DNA of 64,000 nt from Pseudomonas sp. M47T1 (GCF_000263855.1 NZ_AJWX01000007.1:62001-126000); one strand, 5' to 3'; positions 42,370 to 54,203 are shown, numbered from the stretch's first letter. Numbers and translations are program-made. Notes: generated by a model not told the origin, from the letters alone.

Positions 42370-43833
42370 TTAGCGTGGGAAGGCGGCCGGGTTCACACCC
42401 GCCATGTCTTCCATCACGCGCACTACCTGGCAGCTGTAACCGAATTCGTTGTCGTACCAGACGTACAGCACAACGCGGTTGTCGTTGCAGATGGTTGCTT
42501 CGGCATCGACCACACCGGCGTGGCGCGAACCCACGAAGTCGGTGGAGACCACTTCCTGGGAGTTCACGAAGTCGATCTGCTTGTGCAGGTCCGAATGCAT
42601 GGCCATCTGGCGCAGGTACTCGTTGATTTCTTCGCGGGTGGTGGCCTTTTCCAGGTTCAGGTTGAGGATAGCCATCGACACGTTGGGCGTCGGCACGCGG
42701 ATGGCGTTGCCGGTCAGCTTGCCGGCCAACTCAGGCAGGGCCTTGGCGGCAGCGGTGGCGGCGCCTGTCTCGGTGATCACCATGTTCAGCGCGGCGCTGC
42801 GGCCACGGCGCGAACCCTTGTGGAAGTTGTCGATCAGGTTCTGGTCGTTGGTGTACGAGTGAACGGTTTCGACGTGACCGTTGACGATGCCGAACTTGTC
42901 GTTGACGGCCTTGAGCACCGGCACGATGGCGTTGGTGGTGCAGGACGCCGCCGAGACAATCTTGTCGTCAGCGGTGATTTCGCCGTGGTTGATGCCGTGA
43001 ACGATGTTCTTCAGCTTGCCCTTGCCCGGTGCGGTCAGTACCACGCGGTCGACGCCAGGGCAGGTCAGGTGCTGGCCCAAGCCATCGGCGTCACGCCATA
43101 CACCGGTGTTGTCCACCAGCAGCGCGTCGTTGATGCCGTACTGGGTGTAGTCCACTTCAGTCGGGTTCTTGGCGTAGATCACCTGGATCAGGTTGCCATT
43201 GGCCGTGATGGTGCTGTTGGCTTCGTCGATGGTGATGGTGCCATCGAACGGGCCGTGCACCGAATCGCGACGCAGCAGGCTGGCGCGCTTGACCAGGTCG
43301 TTTTCAGCGCCCTTGCGTACCACGATGGCGCGCAGGCGCAGGCCGTCGCCGCCACCGGTCTTCTCGATAAGGATGCGTGCCAGCAGGCGGCCGATGCGAC
43401 CGAAACCGTACAGCACGACGTCCTTGCCCTTGCGTGGCGAAGCGTTCTGCTGACCGACGATATCAGCCATTTCCTCACGCACGAACTGCTCGGCGGTGCG
43501 GCCGTTACCCTGTTCCTTGAACTTGTTGGCCAGGCGGCCCAGGTCCACCGAAGCGGCGCCCAGTTTCAGCTCGCTCATGGCCTTGAGCAGGGGGAATGTC
43601 TCGTGGACAGACAATTCAACTTCGTCGGCCTGGCGGTGACGCGCAAAGCGGTGGGCCTTGAGGATCTGAATGACGGAACGGTTGATCAGGCTGCGGCCAT
43701 AGATCGAGCTCACCACATTGTTATTGCGGTAGAGCTGACCGATCAGCGGAATCATCGCCTCGGCGAGCGCTTCACGATCGATCCATTCACCAAGACACTG
43801 GTCGGGCTTCTGAGTCACGGGAACCTTCCACAT
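42370..43833 (-). CDS. gap: Glyceraldehyde-3-phosphate dehydrogenase, long form
   Basis: A 487-residue enzyme. An N-terminal extension of about 130 residues without a recognised domain precedes the NAD domain (VVLYGFGRIGRLLARILIEK). The catalytic cysteine is in VSAASCTTNAIVPVLKAV, and the C-terminal WYDNEFGYSCQVVRV is standard. This long form is found beside mfd in pseudomonads in addition to a normal-length GapA. It may serve gluconeogenesis. ATG at 43833 gives MWKVPVTQKP; a longer frame upstream lacks support. It is divergent from mfd. Confidence 0.92.
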   Translation of the reverse strand: MWKVPVTQKPDQCLGEWIDREALAEAMIPLIGQLYRNNNVVSSIYGRSLINRSVIQILKAHRFARHRQADEVELSVHETFPLLKAMSELKLGAASVDLGRLANKFKEQGNGRTAEQFVREEMADIVGQQNASPRKGKDVVLYGFGRIGRLLARILIEKTGGGDGLRLRAIVVRKGAENDLVKRASLLRRDSVHGPFDGTITIDEANSTITANGNLIQVIYAKNPTEVDYTQYGINDALLVDNTGVWRDADGLGQHLTCPGVDRVVLTAPGKGKLKNIVHGINHGEITADDKIVSAASCTTNAIVPVLKAVNDKFGIVNGHVETVHSYTNDQNLIDNFHKGSRRGRSAALNMVITETGAATAAAKALPELAGKLTGNAIRVPTPNVSMAILNLNLEKATTREEINEYLRQMAMHSDLHKQIDFVNSQEVVSTDFVGSRHAGVVDAEATICNDNRVVLYVWYDNEFGYSCQVVRVMEDMAGVNPAAFPR

Positions 43834-44021
43834 GTAGGGACAGAAAAAAGGGGCTACATTATGACGTCGAGCGCTCGCCGGGGCAATGAGCGCCTGTCGA
43901 CACAGGCTCATAGACCGGGCTTTTGCGCCAAGGTTTCGTTTTCGTGCGGTCGAAACTGACAGCCCGGCCGCAGGCCGGTACAATCGTTGTTTTTGTCGCA
44001 ACGCTTGGAGCTTGACCTCCC

Positions 44022-47000
44022 GTGCCTGTCCTGCGCCTTCCGCTTCTCTCCGCCACGGCGGGAAAACACACCTGGGGCAACCTGCCAGGGGCCGCCCTGA
44101 GCCTGGCCATTGCCGAGGCCGCCAGCGCTGCCAAGCGCTTTACCCTGCTGCTGACCGCCGACAGCCAGAGCGCCGACCGCCTGGAGCAGGAACTGCGCTT
44201 CTTCGCCCCGAACCTGCCCGTGCTGCATTTTCCCGACTGGGAAACCCTGCCCTACGACCTGTTCTCGCCACACCAGGACATCATTTCCCAGCGCATTGCC
44301 AGCCTGTACCGGCTGCCGGAGCTGGATCACGGCGTTTTGGTAGTGCCGGTTACCACTGCCCTACACAGACTCGCGCCCACGCAATTCCTGCTCGGCAGCA
44401 GCCTGGTGCTGGACGTGGGCCAGAAGCTGGACGTGGAACAGATGCGCACCCGCCTGGAGGCCAGCGGCTATCGCTACGTGGACACGGTGTACGAGCACGG
44501 CGAGTTCACCGTGCGCGGCGCATTGATCGACCTGTTCCCCATGGGTAGCAAGCTGCCCTACCGCATCGACCTGTTCGACGATGAAATCGAGACCCTGCGC
44601 ACCTTCGAACCGGAGACCCAGCGCTCCATCGACAAGGTCGACTCGGTGCGCCTGCTGCCGGCTCGCGAGTTCCCGCTGCAGAAGGATGCGGTCACACGCT
44701 TCAAGGCACGCTTTCGCGAGCGCTTCGACGTGGACTTCCGCCGCACACCGATCTTCCAGGACCTGAGCAGCGGCATCACCCCGGCCGGCATCGAGTACTA
44801 CCTGCCGCTGTTCTTCGACGAAACCTCCACCCTGTTCGACTACCTGCCTCAGGACACCCAGGTGTTCTCGCTACCGGGCATCGAGCAGGCGGCGGAGAAC
44901 TTCTGGAACGACGTGCGCAACCGCTATGAAGAACGCAAGGTCGACAAGCAGCGGCCACTGCTGCCGCCAGCCGAGCTGTTCCTGCCGGTGGAAGACTGCT
45001 TCGCGCGCCTGAAAAACTGGCCGCGCGTGGTGGTCAGTCAGGCCGACATCGAGCCCGGCGTGGGTCGCGATCGCTTCCCGGCGCAGGCGCTGCCCAACCT
45101 GGCCATCGAAGCCAAGGCCAACCAGCCGCTGGCGGCACTGTCGGGCTTTCTCGACCAGTTCCCCGGCCGCGTGCTGTTCACCGCCGAATCGGCGGGCCGC
45201 CGCGAAGTGCTGCTGGAACTGCTGGACCGCCTCAAGCTGAAACCGAAAACCGTCGACGGCTGGGCCGACTTCGCCACCGGCAAAGACCGCCTGGCCATTA
45301 CCATCGCGCCGCTGGATGAAGGCCTGGTGCTGGACGATCCAGCCCTGGCCCTGGTGGCCGAAAGCCCGCTGTTCGGGCAGCGCGTGATGCAGCGTCGGCG
45401 CCGCGAAAAACGCACCGACGGCAACAACGACGCGGTCATCAAGAACCTCACCGAGCTGCGCGAAGGCGCGCCGGTGGTGCACATCGACCACGGCGTGGGC
45501 CGCTACCTGGGCCTGGCCACCCTGGAAATCGACAGCCAGGTGGCCGAGTTCCTTACCCTGGCATACGCCGAGAACGCCAAGCTCTACGTGCCGGTAGCCA
45601 ACCTGCACCTGATTGCCCGCTACACCGGCAGCGATGACGCCCTGGCGCCACTGCACCGGCTGGGCTCGGAAACCTGGCAGAAGGCCAAGCGCAAGGCCGC
45701 CGAGCAGGTGCGCGACGTGGCCGCCGAACTGCTCGACATCTACGCCCGCCGCGCCGCACGCAAGGGCTACGCCTTTGCCGACCCGTCGGTGGACTACGCC
45801 ACCTTCAGCGCCGGCTTCCCGTTCGAGGAAACCCCGGACCAGCAATCGGCCATCGAAGCGGTGCGCGAAGACATGCTCGCGCCCAAGCCCATGGACCGCC
45901 TGGTGTGCGGCGACGTGGGCTTCGGCAAGACCGAGGTAGCCATGCGCGCGGCGTTCATCGCCGTGCACGGCGGCCGCCAGGTGGCCATCCTGGTGCCCAC
46001 CACCCTGCTCGCCCAGCAGCACTACAACAGCTTCCGCGACCGCTTCGCCGACTGGCCGGTCACAGTCGAGGTGATGAGCCGCTTCAAGTCCACCAAAGAG
46101 GTGAACGCCGCCGTAGCGCAGCTGGCCGAAGGCAACATCGACATCGTCATCGGCACCCACAAGCTGCTGCAGGACGACGTCAAGATCAAGAACCTGGGCC
46201 TGGTGATCATCGACGAAGAGCACCGGTTTGGCGTGCGCCAGAAGGAACAGCTCAAGGCCCTGCGCAGCGAGGTGGACATCCTCACCCTGACCGCAACGCC
46301 TATCCCGCGCACGCTGAACATGGCAGTGTCGGGCATGCGCGACCTGTCCATCATCGCCACCCCGCCGGCACGACGCCTGTCGGTGCGCACCTTCGTCATG
46401 GAGCAGAACAAGAGCACCGTGAAGGAAGCGCTGCTGCGCGAACTGCTGCGTGGCGGCCAGGTGTACTACCTGCACAACGACGTGAAGACCATCGAGAAGT
46501 GCGCCGCCGACCTCGCCGAACTGGTGCCAGAGGCCCGCATCGGCATCGGCCACGGGCAGATGCGCGAACGCGAACTCGAACAGGTGATGAGCGACTTCTA
46601 CCACAAGCGCTTCAACGTGCTGATTGCCTCGACCATCATCGAGACGGGCATCGACGTGCCCAGTGCCAACACCATCATCATCGAGCGCGCCGACAAGTTC
46701 GGCCTGGCCCAGCTGCACCAGTTGCGCGGCCGCGTGGGCCGTAGCCACCACCAGGCCTACGCCTACCTGCTGACACCTCCGCGGCAGCAGATCACCCCGG
46801 ACGCCGAAAAGCGCCTGGAAGCCATTGCCAATACCCAGGACCTGGGTGCCGGTTTCGTGCTGGCCACCAACGACCTGGAAATTCGTGGCGCCGGCGAGCT
46901 GCTGGGCGACGGCCAGAGCGGCCAGATCCAGGCCGTGGGCTTCACCCTGTACATGGAAATGCTGGAGCGGGCAGTGAAGGCCATTCGCAAGGGCGAACAG

Positions 47001-47471
47001 CCCAACCTCGACCAGCCGCTGGGCGGCGGCCCGGAGATCAACCTGCGCCTGCCAGCGCTGATCCCCGAGGGCTACCTGCCTGACGTGCATGCGCGCCTGA
47101 TCCTGTACAAGCGCATCGCTTCGGCAGTGGACGAGGATGGCCTCAAGGACTTGCAGGTTGAAATGATCGACCGCTTCGGCCTGCTGCCCGAGCCCACCAA
47201 GAACCTGGTGCGCCTGACCCTGCTCAAGTTGCAGGCGGAAACCCTGGGCATCAAGAAAGTCGACGCCGGCCCCCAAGGCGGTCGTATCGAGTTTGCGGCC
47301 GACACCCCGGTAGACCCGCTGACGCTGATCAAGCTGATTCAGAGCCAGCCCAACCGCTACAAGTTCGAAGGCGCCACGCTGTTCAAGTTCATGGTGCCGA
47401 TGGAGCGCGCCGATGAGCGCTTCAACACCCTCGAAGCCCTGTTCGAGCGCCTGGCGCCGAAAGCCTCATGA
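44022..47471 (+). CDS. mfd: Transcription-repair coupling factor
   Basis: A 1149-residue ATP-dependent translocase that removes stalled RNA polymerase and recruits UvrA. The domains run in order: UvrB-like N-terminus (about 20-330), RNA polymerase interaction domain (about 475-545, VVHIDHGVGRYLGLATLE), and RecG-like motor. The motor has Walker A GDVGFGKTEVAMRAA, DEEH in VIIDEEHRFGV, and RGRVGRSHHQAYAYLL. The TRCF C-terminal domain follows. The start is GTG at 44022 with GGAGCTTGACCTCCC upstream. Length is normal. Confidence 0.97.
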   Translation: MPVLRLPLLSATAGKHTWGNLPGAALSLAIAEAASAAKRFTLLLTADSQSADRLEQELRFFAPNLPVLHFPDWETLPYDLFSPHQDIISQRIASLYRLPELDHGVLVVPVTTALHRLAPTQFLLGSSLVLDVGQKLDVEQMRTRLEASGYRYVDTVYEHGEFTVRGALIDLFPMGSKLPYRIDLFDDEIETLRTFEPETQRSIDKVDSVRLLPAREFPLQKDAVTRFKARFRERFDVDFRRTPIFQDLSSGITPAGIEYYLPLFFDETSTLFDYLPQDTQVFSLPGIEQAAENFWNDVRNRYEERKVDKQRPLLPPAELFLPVEDCFARLKNWPRVVVSQADIEPGVGRDRFPAQALPNLAIEAKANQPLAALSGFLDQFPGRVLFTAESAGRREVLLELLDRLKLKPKTVDGWADFATGKDRLAITIAPLDEGLVLDDPALALVAESPLFGQRVMQRRRREKRTDGNNDAVIKNLTELREGAPVVHIDHGVGRYLGLATLEIDSQVAEFLTLAYAENAKLYVPVANLHLIARYTGSDDALAPLHRLGSETWQKAKRKAAEQVRDVAAELLDIYARRAARKGYAFADPSVDYATFSAGFPFEETPDQQSAIEAVREDMLAPKPMDRLVCGDVGFGKTEVAMRAAFIAVHGGRQVAILVPTTLLAQQHYNSFRDRFADWPVTVEVMSRFKSTKEVNAAVAQLAEGNIDIVIGTHKLLQDDVKIKNLGLVIIDEEHRFGVRQKEQLKALRSEVDILTLTATPIPRTLNMAVSGMRDLSIIATPPARRLSVRTFVMEQNKSTVKEALLRELLRGGQVYYLHNDVKTIEKCAADLAELVPEARIGIGHGQMRERELEQVMSDFYHKRFNVLIASTIIETGIDVPSANTIIIERADKFGLAQLHQLRGRVGRSHHQAYAYLLTPPRQQITPDAEKRLEAIANTQDLGAGFVLATNDLEIRGAGELLGDGQSGQIQAVGFTLYMEMLERAVKAIRKGEQPNLDQPLGGGPEINLRLPALIPEGYLPDVHARLILYKRIASAVDEDGLKDLQVEMIDRFGLLPEPTKNLVRLTLLKLQAETLGIKKVDAGPQGGRIEFAADTPVDPLTLIKLIQSQPNRYKFEGATLFKFMVPMERADERFNTLEALFERLAPKAS

Positions 47472-47506
47472 GTACAATGGTTTTGCACAAGGTGTCTGCC
47501 AGCTAA

Positions 47507-49804
47507 ATGTCCGAACACCTGATGGAACACCTCGAACCCCGGCCACGACTGTGGCTGGGCAGTGTCGAGTTCAGCGCATTTGAACCGCGCAACGGCCGCA
47601 TGCAGCGGCACATCCAGCACCGCGCCGCGCTGGCGTTCGGCTATGCCGGTCATTATGTGTCCAGCACCCGTGCGCCCCACGAACCCAGCATTGCGCGCCA
47701 GCCCCTGAGCGAAAAGGCCCTGCGCGAGACCTTGCAGGGCCTGGGTTTTCGCATTGCCACGCGCCAGAGCAAGGCCTTGCCGGAAAGCGCCGGGGACATT
47801 TTCGAGTTGCCCAGCGACGGTGCCTGGTTACGCTTTGTGCTCAACGATCTGCCCGCTTTGCGCGAGCAAGGTTGGGAAATCGAATACTCGGAAGAATTCG
47901 CCTTCGACCTGACCCCCGTGGACGACTGGTACGCGGTGATCGACGAGACGCCCGACCGCGACTGGTTCGACCTGGAAGTAGGCATCGTGGTCAACGGCGA
48001 GCGGCTGAGCCTGCTGCCGATTCTGGTCAACCTGCTGCGCACCCACCCCGACCTGCTCAACCCGGCCCAACTGGCCCGGCGCCGCGACGAGGAGCAGATC
48101 CTGGTGCCCATCCACAGCCCCCAGGCGCACAAGCCACGGCTTATGCAGGTGGCGTTGCCCTATGGCCGCCTCAAGCCGGTGCTGGCCACCCTGGGCGACT
48201 TTTACTTGCGCGACCCCGGCGACACACGCCTGCGCCTGCCCACCCCGGATGCCACGCGGCTGAACGCGCTGCGCGAGTTGCCGCTGAGCTGGGAAGGCGG
48301 CGAGCGCTTGCGCGGTTTTGCCGAGCGCCTGCGTGACATCCGCACCCTGCCCAGCACGCCACCCGCCGACCTGGCCGCCACGCTGCGCCCCTACCAGGCC
48401 GAAGGCCTGAGCTGGATGCAGGCGCTGCGCGAACTGGAAGTGGGCGGCATCCTGGCCGACGACATGGGCCTGGGCAAAACCCTGCAAACCCTGGCCCACC
48501 TGCTCAGCGAAAAGAACGCCGGGCGCCTGGACCGCCCGGCCATGGTGGTGATGCCCACCAGCCTGATCCCCAACTGGCAGGACGAAGCCCAACGCTTCGC
48601 CCCTACCCTGCGCGTGGCGGCCCTGCACGGTGCCGGGCGCAAGAAATACTTCGATCACCTGTTCGACTACGACCTGCTGCTGACCACCTACGCCCTGCTG
48701 CCCAAGGACCTGGAAGCACTGAGCAAGGTGCCCTTGCATGTACTGATCCTCGACGAGGCGCAGTACATCAAGACCCCTGGCAGCAAAGCCGCCCAGGCCG
48801 CACGCCAGTTGCGCGCACGGCAACGCCTGTGCCTGAGTGGCACGCCGCTGGAAAACCATCTGGGCGAGCTGTGGTCGCTGTTCCACTTCCTGCTACCCGG
48901 CTGGCTGGGCGATGCCAAGGCGTTCAACCGCGACTACCGGGTGCCCATCGAAAAGCATGGCGACCACGAGCGCTTGCAGCACCTGAACGCGCGGATCAAA
49001 CCCTTCCTGTTGCGCCGCACCAAGGAGCAGGTGGCCACCGAGCTGCCGGCCAAGACCGAAATCACCCATTGGGTGGAGCTCAACGAAGCCCAGCGCGACG
49101 TGTACGAGACGGTGCGTCTGGCCATGGACAAGAAAGTGCGCGACGAAATCAACCGCAAGGGCGTGGCGCGCAGCCAGATCATCATCCTTGAGGCACTGCT
49201 CAAGCTGCGCCAGGTGTGCTGCGACCTGCGCCTGGTCAACGGCGGCGTCGCGCCAGCACGCGGCAACAGTTCGGGCAAGCTGGCCAGCCTGATGGAAATT
49301 CTCGAAGAACTGCTACTGGAAAACCGCCGCATCCTGCTGTTTTCCCAGTTCACCTCAATGCTGGGTTTAATCGAACAGGAGCTGCAGCAGCGCGGTATCG
49401 AGTACGCCTTGCTGACCGGTGCCACCAAGAACCGGCGCATTCCGGTACAGGACTTCCAGAAGGGCAAGGTGCAGATCTTCCTGATCAGCCTGAAGGCCGG
49501 CGGCGTTGGCTTGAACCTGACTGCAGCGGACACGGTGATCCACTACGACCCGTGGTGGAACCCGGCGGCCGAGCACCAGGCCACCGACCGCGCCTACCGC
49601 ATTGGCCAGGAGAAGCCGGTGTTTGTCTACAAGCTGATTACCCGCGGCACTGTGGAGGAGAAGATCCAGCACCTGCAAGGCGAGAAATCGGCACTGGCGT
49701 CGGGCATTCTCGATGGCCGCGAAGCGGGCGACTGGAAGATGGCGCCCGAGGACATCGATGCGCTGTTCGAGCCATTGCCGGGGCGCAAGGTGCGCAAGCG
49801 CTGA
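47507..49804 (+). CDS. SNF2/DEAD-family helicase
   Basis: A 765-residue protein. An N-terminal region of about 290 residues precedes the SNF2 motor with Walker A DDMGLGKTLQT, DEAQ in LILDEAQYIKTPGSKAAQ, and LSGTPLENHLGELWSLF. The C-terminal helicase part has LFSQFTSMLGLIEQEL, LKAGGVGLNLTAADTVIHYDPWWNPA and RAYRIGQ. It probably remodels protein-DNA complexes or helps RNA polymerase recycling. As I remember them, full-length pseudomonad homologues are longer at the N-terminus with a SWIM zinc region; here the frame starts 35 bases after mfd, so that part may be absent. Ribosome site weak. Confidence 0.87.
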   Translation: MSEHLMEHLEPRPRLWLGSVEFSAFEPRNGRMQRHIQHRAALAFGYAGHYVSSTRAPHEPSIARQPLSEKALRETLQGLGFRIATRQSKALPESAGDIFELPSDGAWLRFVLNDLPALREQGWEIEYSEEFAFDLTPVDDWYAVIDETPDRDWFDLEVGIVVNGERLSLLPILVNLLRTHPDLLNPAQLARRRDEEQILVPIHSPQAHKPRLMQVALPYGRLKPVLATLGDFYLRDPGDTRLRLPTPDATRLNALRELPLSWEGGERLRGFAERLRDIRTLPSTPPADLAATLRPYQAEGLSWMQALRELEVGGILADDMGLGKTLQTLAHLLSEKNAGRLDRPAMVVMPTSLIPNWQDEAQRFAPTLRVAALHGAGRKKYFDHLFDYDLLLTTYALLPKDLEALSKVPLHVLILDEAQYIKTPGSKAAQAARQLRARQRLCLSGTPLENHLGELWSLFHFLLPGWLGDAKAFNRDYRVPIEKHGDHERLQHLNARIKPFLLRRTKEQVATELPAKTEITHWVELNEAQRDVYETVRLAMDKKVRDEINRKGVARSQIIILEALLKLRQVCCDLRLVNGGVAPARGNSSGKLASLMEILEELLLENRRILLFSQFTSMLGLIEQELQQRGIEYALLTGATKNRRIPVQDFQKGKVQIFLISLKAGGVGLNLTAADTVIHYDPWWNPAAEHQATDRAYRIGQEKPVFVYKLITRGTVEEKIQHLQGEKSALASGILDGREAGDWKMAPEDIDALFEPLPGRKVRKR

Positions 49805-49885
49805 TGCGCTTGTAGCTGGGCGTCGGATGGCCGCCCCCCCAACGGCTACAGGGAGCGGGTCAGGCTGCACATCCGGGGTTGCGGG

Positions 49886-51647
<1,762 letters not shown>

Positions 51648-51818
51648 GGGGTAATCCTTGATTCGCGGGTGCATGCGTGCCGCCCCATGCAGCCTTTGGC
51701 CGCACAGGGGTGGATAAGCAAGAGGGAAAAATCGGCGCCAGAACGGCGCGACAGATTCGGAATAGGCATGGGCGGCTAGCTTAGCCGAAGCCACCCGCCG
51801 CGCCCACCGTCAATTGTT

Positions 51819-52526
51819 TCATGCCTTGGCCAGGGCTGGCGTCGACTTGCTGCGCGGGCGCAGCTGCGCGGCGGCCATGGCACCGTCGGTGACGCCACTG
51901 TCAGCACGCATGCCGGCGGCCAGGAACGGCACCATCAGGCGCATGACCTGCTCGATGGAGGTGTCGATGCCGAAATCGGTCTCGGCAATGGCGCGCAAGG
52001 CCTTGATGCCGGACATGCTGAACGCGGCGGCGCCGAGCATGAAGTGCACGCGCCAGAACAGCTCCAGCGGCGGGATACGCGGCGCGGCCTCGTTGACCAG
52101 CAGCATGTAGCGGCGGAAGACCTTGCCGTACATGTCTTCCAGGTAACGACGCAGGTGGCCCTGGCTCTGGCTGAACGCCAGGCCCAACAGGCGCATGAAG
52201 ATGGACAAGTCGTTGCCGCTGCGCGGCTGCACCACCATGGCCTGCTCCACCAGGATTTCCAGCAGCTCTTCGAGGTTGGCCTTGTGCTCGGGGCGCGCCT
52301 GGCGGCGCTCCAGCTCACGTTCCAGGCTGATGCAGAATGGCCCCAGGAAACGCGAGAACACCGCCTGGATAAGCGCCTTCTTGGAGCCGAAATGGTAGTT
52401 CACCGCCGCCAGGTTGACCCCGGCCTTGCTAGTGATCAGCCGCAATGAAGTTTCGGCAAAACCTTTTTCCGCGAACAACTGCTCGGCAGCGTCGAGTATG
52501 CGTTCAACGGTTTCCGACTGGGCCAT
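51819..52526 (-). CDS. psrA: TetR-family regulator PsrA
   Basis: A 235-residue TetR regulator of fatty-acid degradation and of rpoS in pseudomonads, released from DNA by long-chain fatty acids. The HTH is at about 5-50 (VERILDAAEQLFAEKGFAETSLRLITSKAGVNLAAVNYHFGSKKAL). The divergent lexA neighbour and the palindromes upstream confirm the identity. Start ATG 52526. Its known targets include fadBA, which lies 7-9 kb away in this window. Confidence 0.93.
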   Translation of the reverse strand: MAQSETVERILDAAEQLFAEKGFAETSLRLITSKAGVNLAAVNYHFGSKKALIQAVFSRFLGPFCISLERELERRQARPEHKANLEELLEILVEQAMVVQPRSGNDLSIFMRLLGLAFSQSQGHLRRYLEDMYGKVFRRYMLLVNEAAPRIPPLELFWRVHFMLGAAAFSMSGIKALRAIAETDFGIDTSIEQVMRLMVPFLAAGMRADSGVTDGAMAAAQLRPRSKSTPALAKA

Positions 52527-52541
52527 GCTAGATTCACCTGA

Positions 52542-52586
52542 CAAACACTTGTTTGAAACATACGTTTCAGACCCGGCTTTTGTCAA
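52542..52586 (-). promoter_or_regulatory. psrA promoter with two adjoining PsrA boxes
   Basis: Two palindromes sharing one base: CAAAC-ACTT-GTTTG (52542-52555) and GAAAC-ATAC-GTTTC (52555-52568). Both fit the PsrA motif C/GAAAC-N4-GTTTG/C. On the minus strand TTGACA (52586-52581) and TATGTT (52562-52557), 18 bases apart, form a promoter whose -10 lies inside the second box. This is the layout of negative autoregulation. Confidence 0.8.
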
Positions 52587-52727
52587 GCCTGGGCAGACGT
52601 TTTGTGTCTTGTCGGTCACGTATTTAATCACACGCCGTGCACGTTTGGCCCGGACCTTGACGATTCCCCTGCCCTGTCCGCCGGGCGGCAGTGCGATTCG
52701 GGGGGACGAGCGGTGACAAAAGCAGGA

Positions 52728-52779
52728 TTGCCAAGCCACTCATACTGTATATAATCCCAGTCACTGTATAAAAAGACAG
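52728..52779 (+). promoter_or_regulatory. lexA promoter with two tandem SOS boxes
   Basis: TTGCCA (52728-52733), 16 bases, TATAAT (52750-52755). A perfect box CTGT-N8-ACAG lies at 52764-52779. An imperfect one, CTGT-N8-CCAG, at 52745-52760 overlaps the -10. LexA binding here would repress its own operon with sulA. Confidence 0.88.
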
Positions 52780-52789
52780 AGCGATCGAC

Positions 52790-53398
52790 ATGCTGAAACT
52801 GACGCCACGCCAAGCCGAGATCCTGGCTTTCATCAAGCGCTGCCTCGACGACAACGGCTTTCCGCCCACCCGCGCGGAAATCGCCCAGGAACTGGGCTTC
52901 AAGTCGCCGAACGCCGCTGAGGAACACCTCAAGGCGCTGGCGCGCAAGGGGGCCATCGAAATGACCCCGGGCGCGTCCCGCGGCATCCGCATTCCCGGTT
53001 TCGAGGCCAAGGCCGACGAATCCACCCTGCCGATCATTGGCCGGGTTGCTGCCGGTGCGCCGATCCTGGCCCAACAGCACATCGAGGAATCCTGCAACAT
53101 CAACCCCACCTTCTTCCACCCGCGCGCCGACTACCTGCTGCGCGTGCACGGCATGAGCATGAAGGACGTGGGCATCTTCGACGGCGACCTGCTGGCCGTG
53201 CACACCTGCCGCGAGGCCCGCAACGGCCAGATCGTGGTGGCTCGCATCGGCGACGAAGTCACGGTCAAGCGCTTCAAGCGTGAAGGCAGCAAGGTGTTCC
53301 TGCTGGCGGAAAACCCGGAATTCGCACCCATCGAGGTCAACCTCAAGGATCAGGATCTGGTCATCGAAGGCTTGAGCGTCGGCGTCATACGCCGATAA
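52790..53398 (+). CDS. lexA: LexA repressor
   Basis: A 202-residue SOS repressor. The winged-helix domain (about 1-70) has [34 protein letters not shown]. The cleavage site Ala-Gly is in GRVAAGAPI. The self-cleavage serine is in [14 protein letters not shown] and the lysine in [10 protein letters not shown]. RecA filaments trigger cleavage after DNA damage. It is divergent from psrA and forms an operon with sulA 10 bases downstream. Confidence 0.97.
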   Translation: MLKLTPRQAEILAFIKRCLDDNGFPPTRAEIAQELGFKSPNAAEEHLKALARKGAIEMTPGASRGIRIPGFEAKADESTLPIIGRVAAGAPILAQQHIEESCNINPTFFHPRADYLLRVHGMSMKDVGIFDGDLLAVHTCREARNGQIVVARIGDEVTVKRFKREGSKVFLLAENPEFAPIEVNLKDQDLVIEGLSVGVIRR

Positions 53399-53408
53399 AG
53401 GAGGCTAC

Positions 53409-53885
53409 ATGCAGTTCCCACAACCGTTGCAACCGGCTCAACTGTCTTTGTTCGAGGCCTTCATGGCTCAACCAGTCACGCCGCTGTTCACCCACGCAAC
53501 CGAAGTGCCCTGGACGGCCCCACAGCCGGAAGTCTTCAGCGAACTGTCGTTGCGCGGCGCTGCCGGGAACTGCCTGAACCTGCTGGCCCCCGTGCTGCGC
53601 GAGCTGAGCGAGGACCAGGACGCCCGCTGGCTGACCCTGATCGCACCGCCTGCCAGCCTGACCCAGGCCTGGCTGCGTGACGCTGGCCTGAACCGCGAGC
53701 GCATTCTGATCCTGCAACCAGGTGGCAGCCAGAGCCCGCTGCAACTGACCTGCGAGGCCTTGCGCCTTGGCCGTAGCCATACGGTAGTGAGCTGGCTGAA
53801 CCCGCTGGCCGGCAGTGCGCGCCAGCAGCTGATCGCCGCTGCCCGAGTGGGCGATGCACAGAGCCTGAATATCCGGATGGGGTAG
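53409..53885 (+). CDS. sulA: SOS cell-division inhibitor SulA
   Basis: A 158-residue SulA-family protein that blocks FtsZ assembly during SOS. Typical stretches are SELSLRGAAGNCLNLLAPVLRELSEDQDARWLTLIAPP and CEALRLGRSHTVVSWLNPL. AAAGGAGG lies directly before ATG 53409. It is transcribed with lexA from the two SOS boxes, as in other pseudomonads. A REP pair follows. Confidence 0.92.
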   Translation: MQFPQPLQPAQLSLFEAFMAQPVTPLFTHATEVPWTAPQPEVFSELSLRGAAGNCLNLLAPVLRELSEDQDARWLTLIAPPASLTQAWLRDAGLNRERILILQPGGSQSPLQLTCEALRLGRSHTVVSWLNPLAGSARQQLIAAARVGDAQSLNIRMG

Positions 53886-53891
53886 AACACA

Positions 53892-53960
53892 GCTGTGGGA
53901 GCTGACTTGCCAGCGAGCTTTTAAAGATCAAAAGCTTGCTGGCAAGCCAGCTCCCACAGC
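53892..53960. repeat. 31-bp inverted REP pair after sulA
   Basis: Arms 53892-53922 and 53930-53960 differ at two positions; the loop is seven bases. Same family as 36645-36712. Confidence 0.9.
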
Positions 53961-53969
53961 GTTCCCTGA

Positions 53970-54203
53970 TCAATGAAGGACGCGCGGGCCTTCGTCTTTT
54001 TCGATTTCGCCTTCCACCATCTTGCCGGCCATTTGCACGCCCACGCTGAGCATGGCCTTGGCCACTTCTACATGCTGTCCTTGCAGGAAGGCCTTGGCGT
54101 CTTCGGAAAAGTCCAAGGTCACGAGCGAGCCTTCATCCTCGGCACGGCGCAGTTCGATTCGGCCGTCAGGCAGCTCGACAATTTCTAGAAAGGACGTTGG
54201 CAT
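53970..54203 (-). CDS. Small conserved hypothetical protein (77 aa)
   Basis: A short acidic protein, MPTSFLEIVELPDGRIELRRAEDEGSLVTLDFSEDAKAFL and a helical C-terminus (VEVAKAMLSVGVQMAGKMVEGE). It holds the place of PA3009 between sulA and the DUF6586 gene. No known domain. The GGAG of the ribosome site is about 11 bases from ATG 54203. It is likely co-transcribed with the gene upstream, 50 bases away. Confidence 0.75.
   Translation of the reverse strand: MPTSFLEIVELPDGRIELRRAEDEGSLVTLDFSEDAKAFLQGQHVEVAKAMLSVGVQMAGKMVEGEIEKDEGPRVLH

Noticed and set aside
44871..47276. Long open frame opposite mfd (about 800 codons, minus strand)
   Set aside because: It is a shadow of the mfd codon bias; the product is repetitive in Val, Gly, His and Gln and matches no family.
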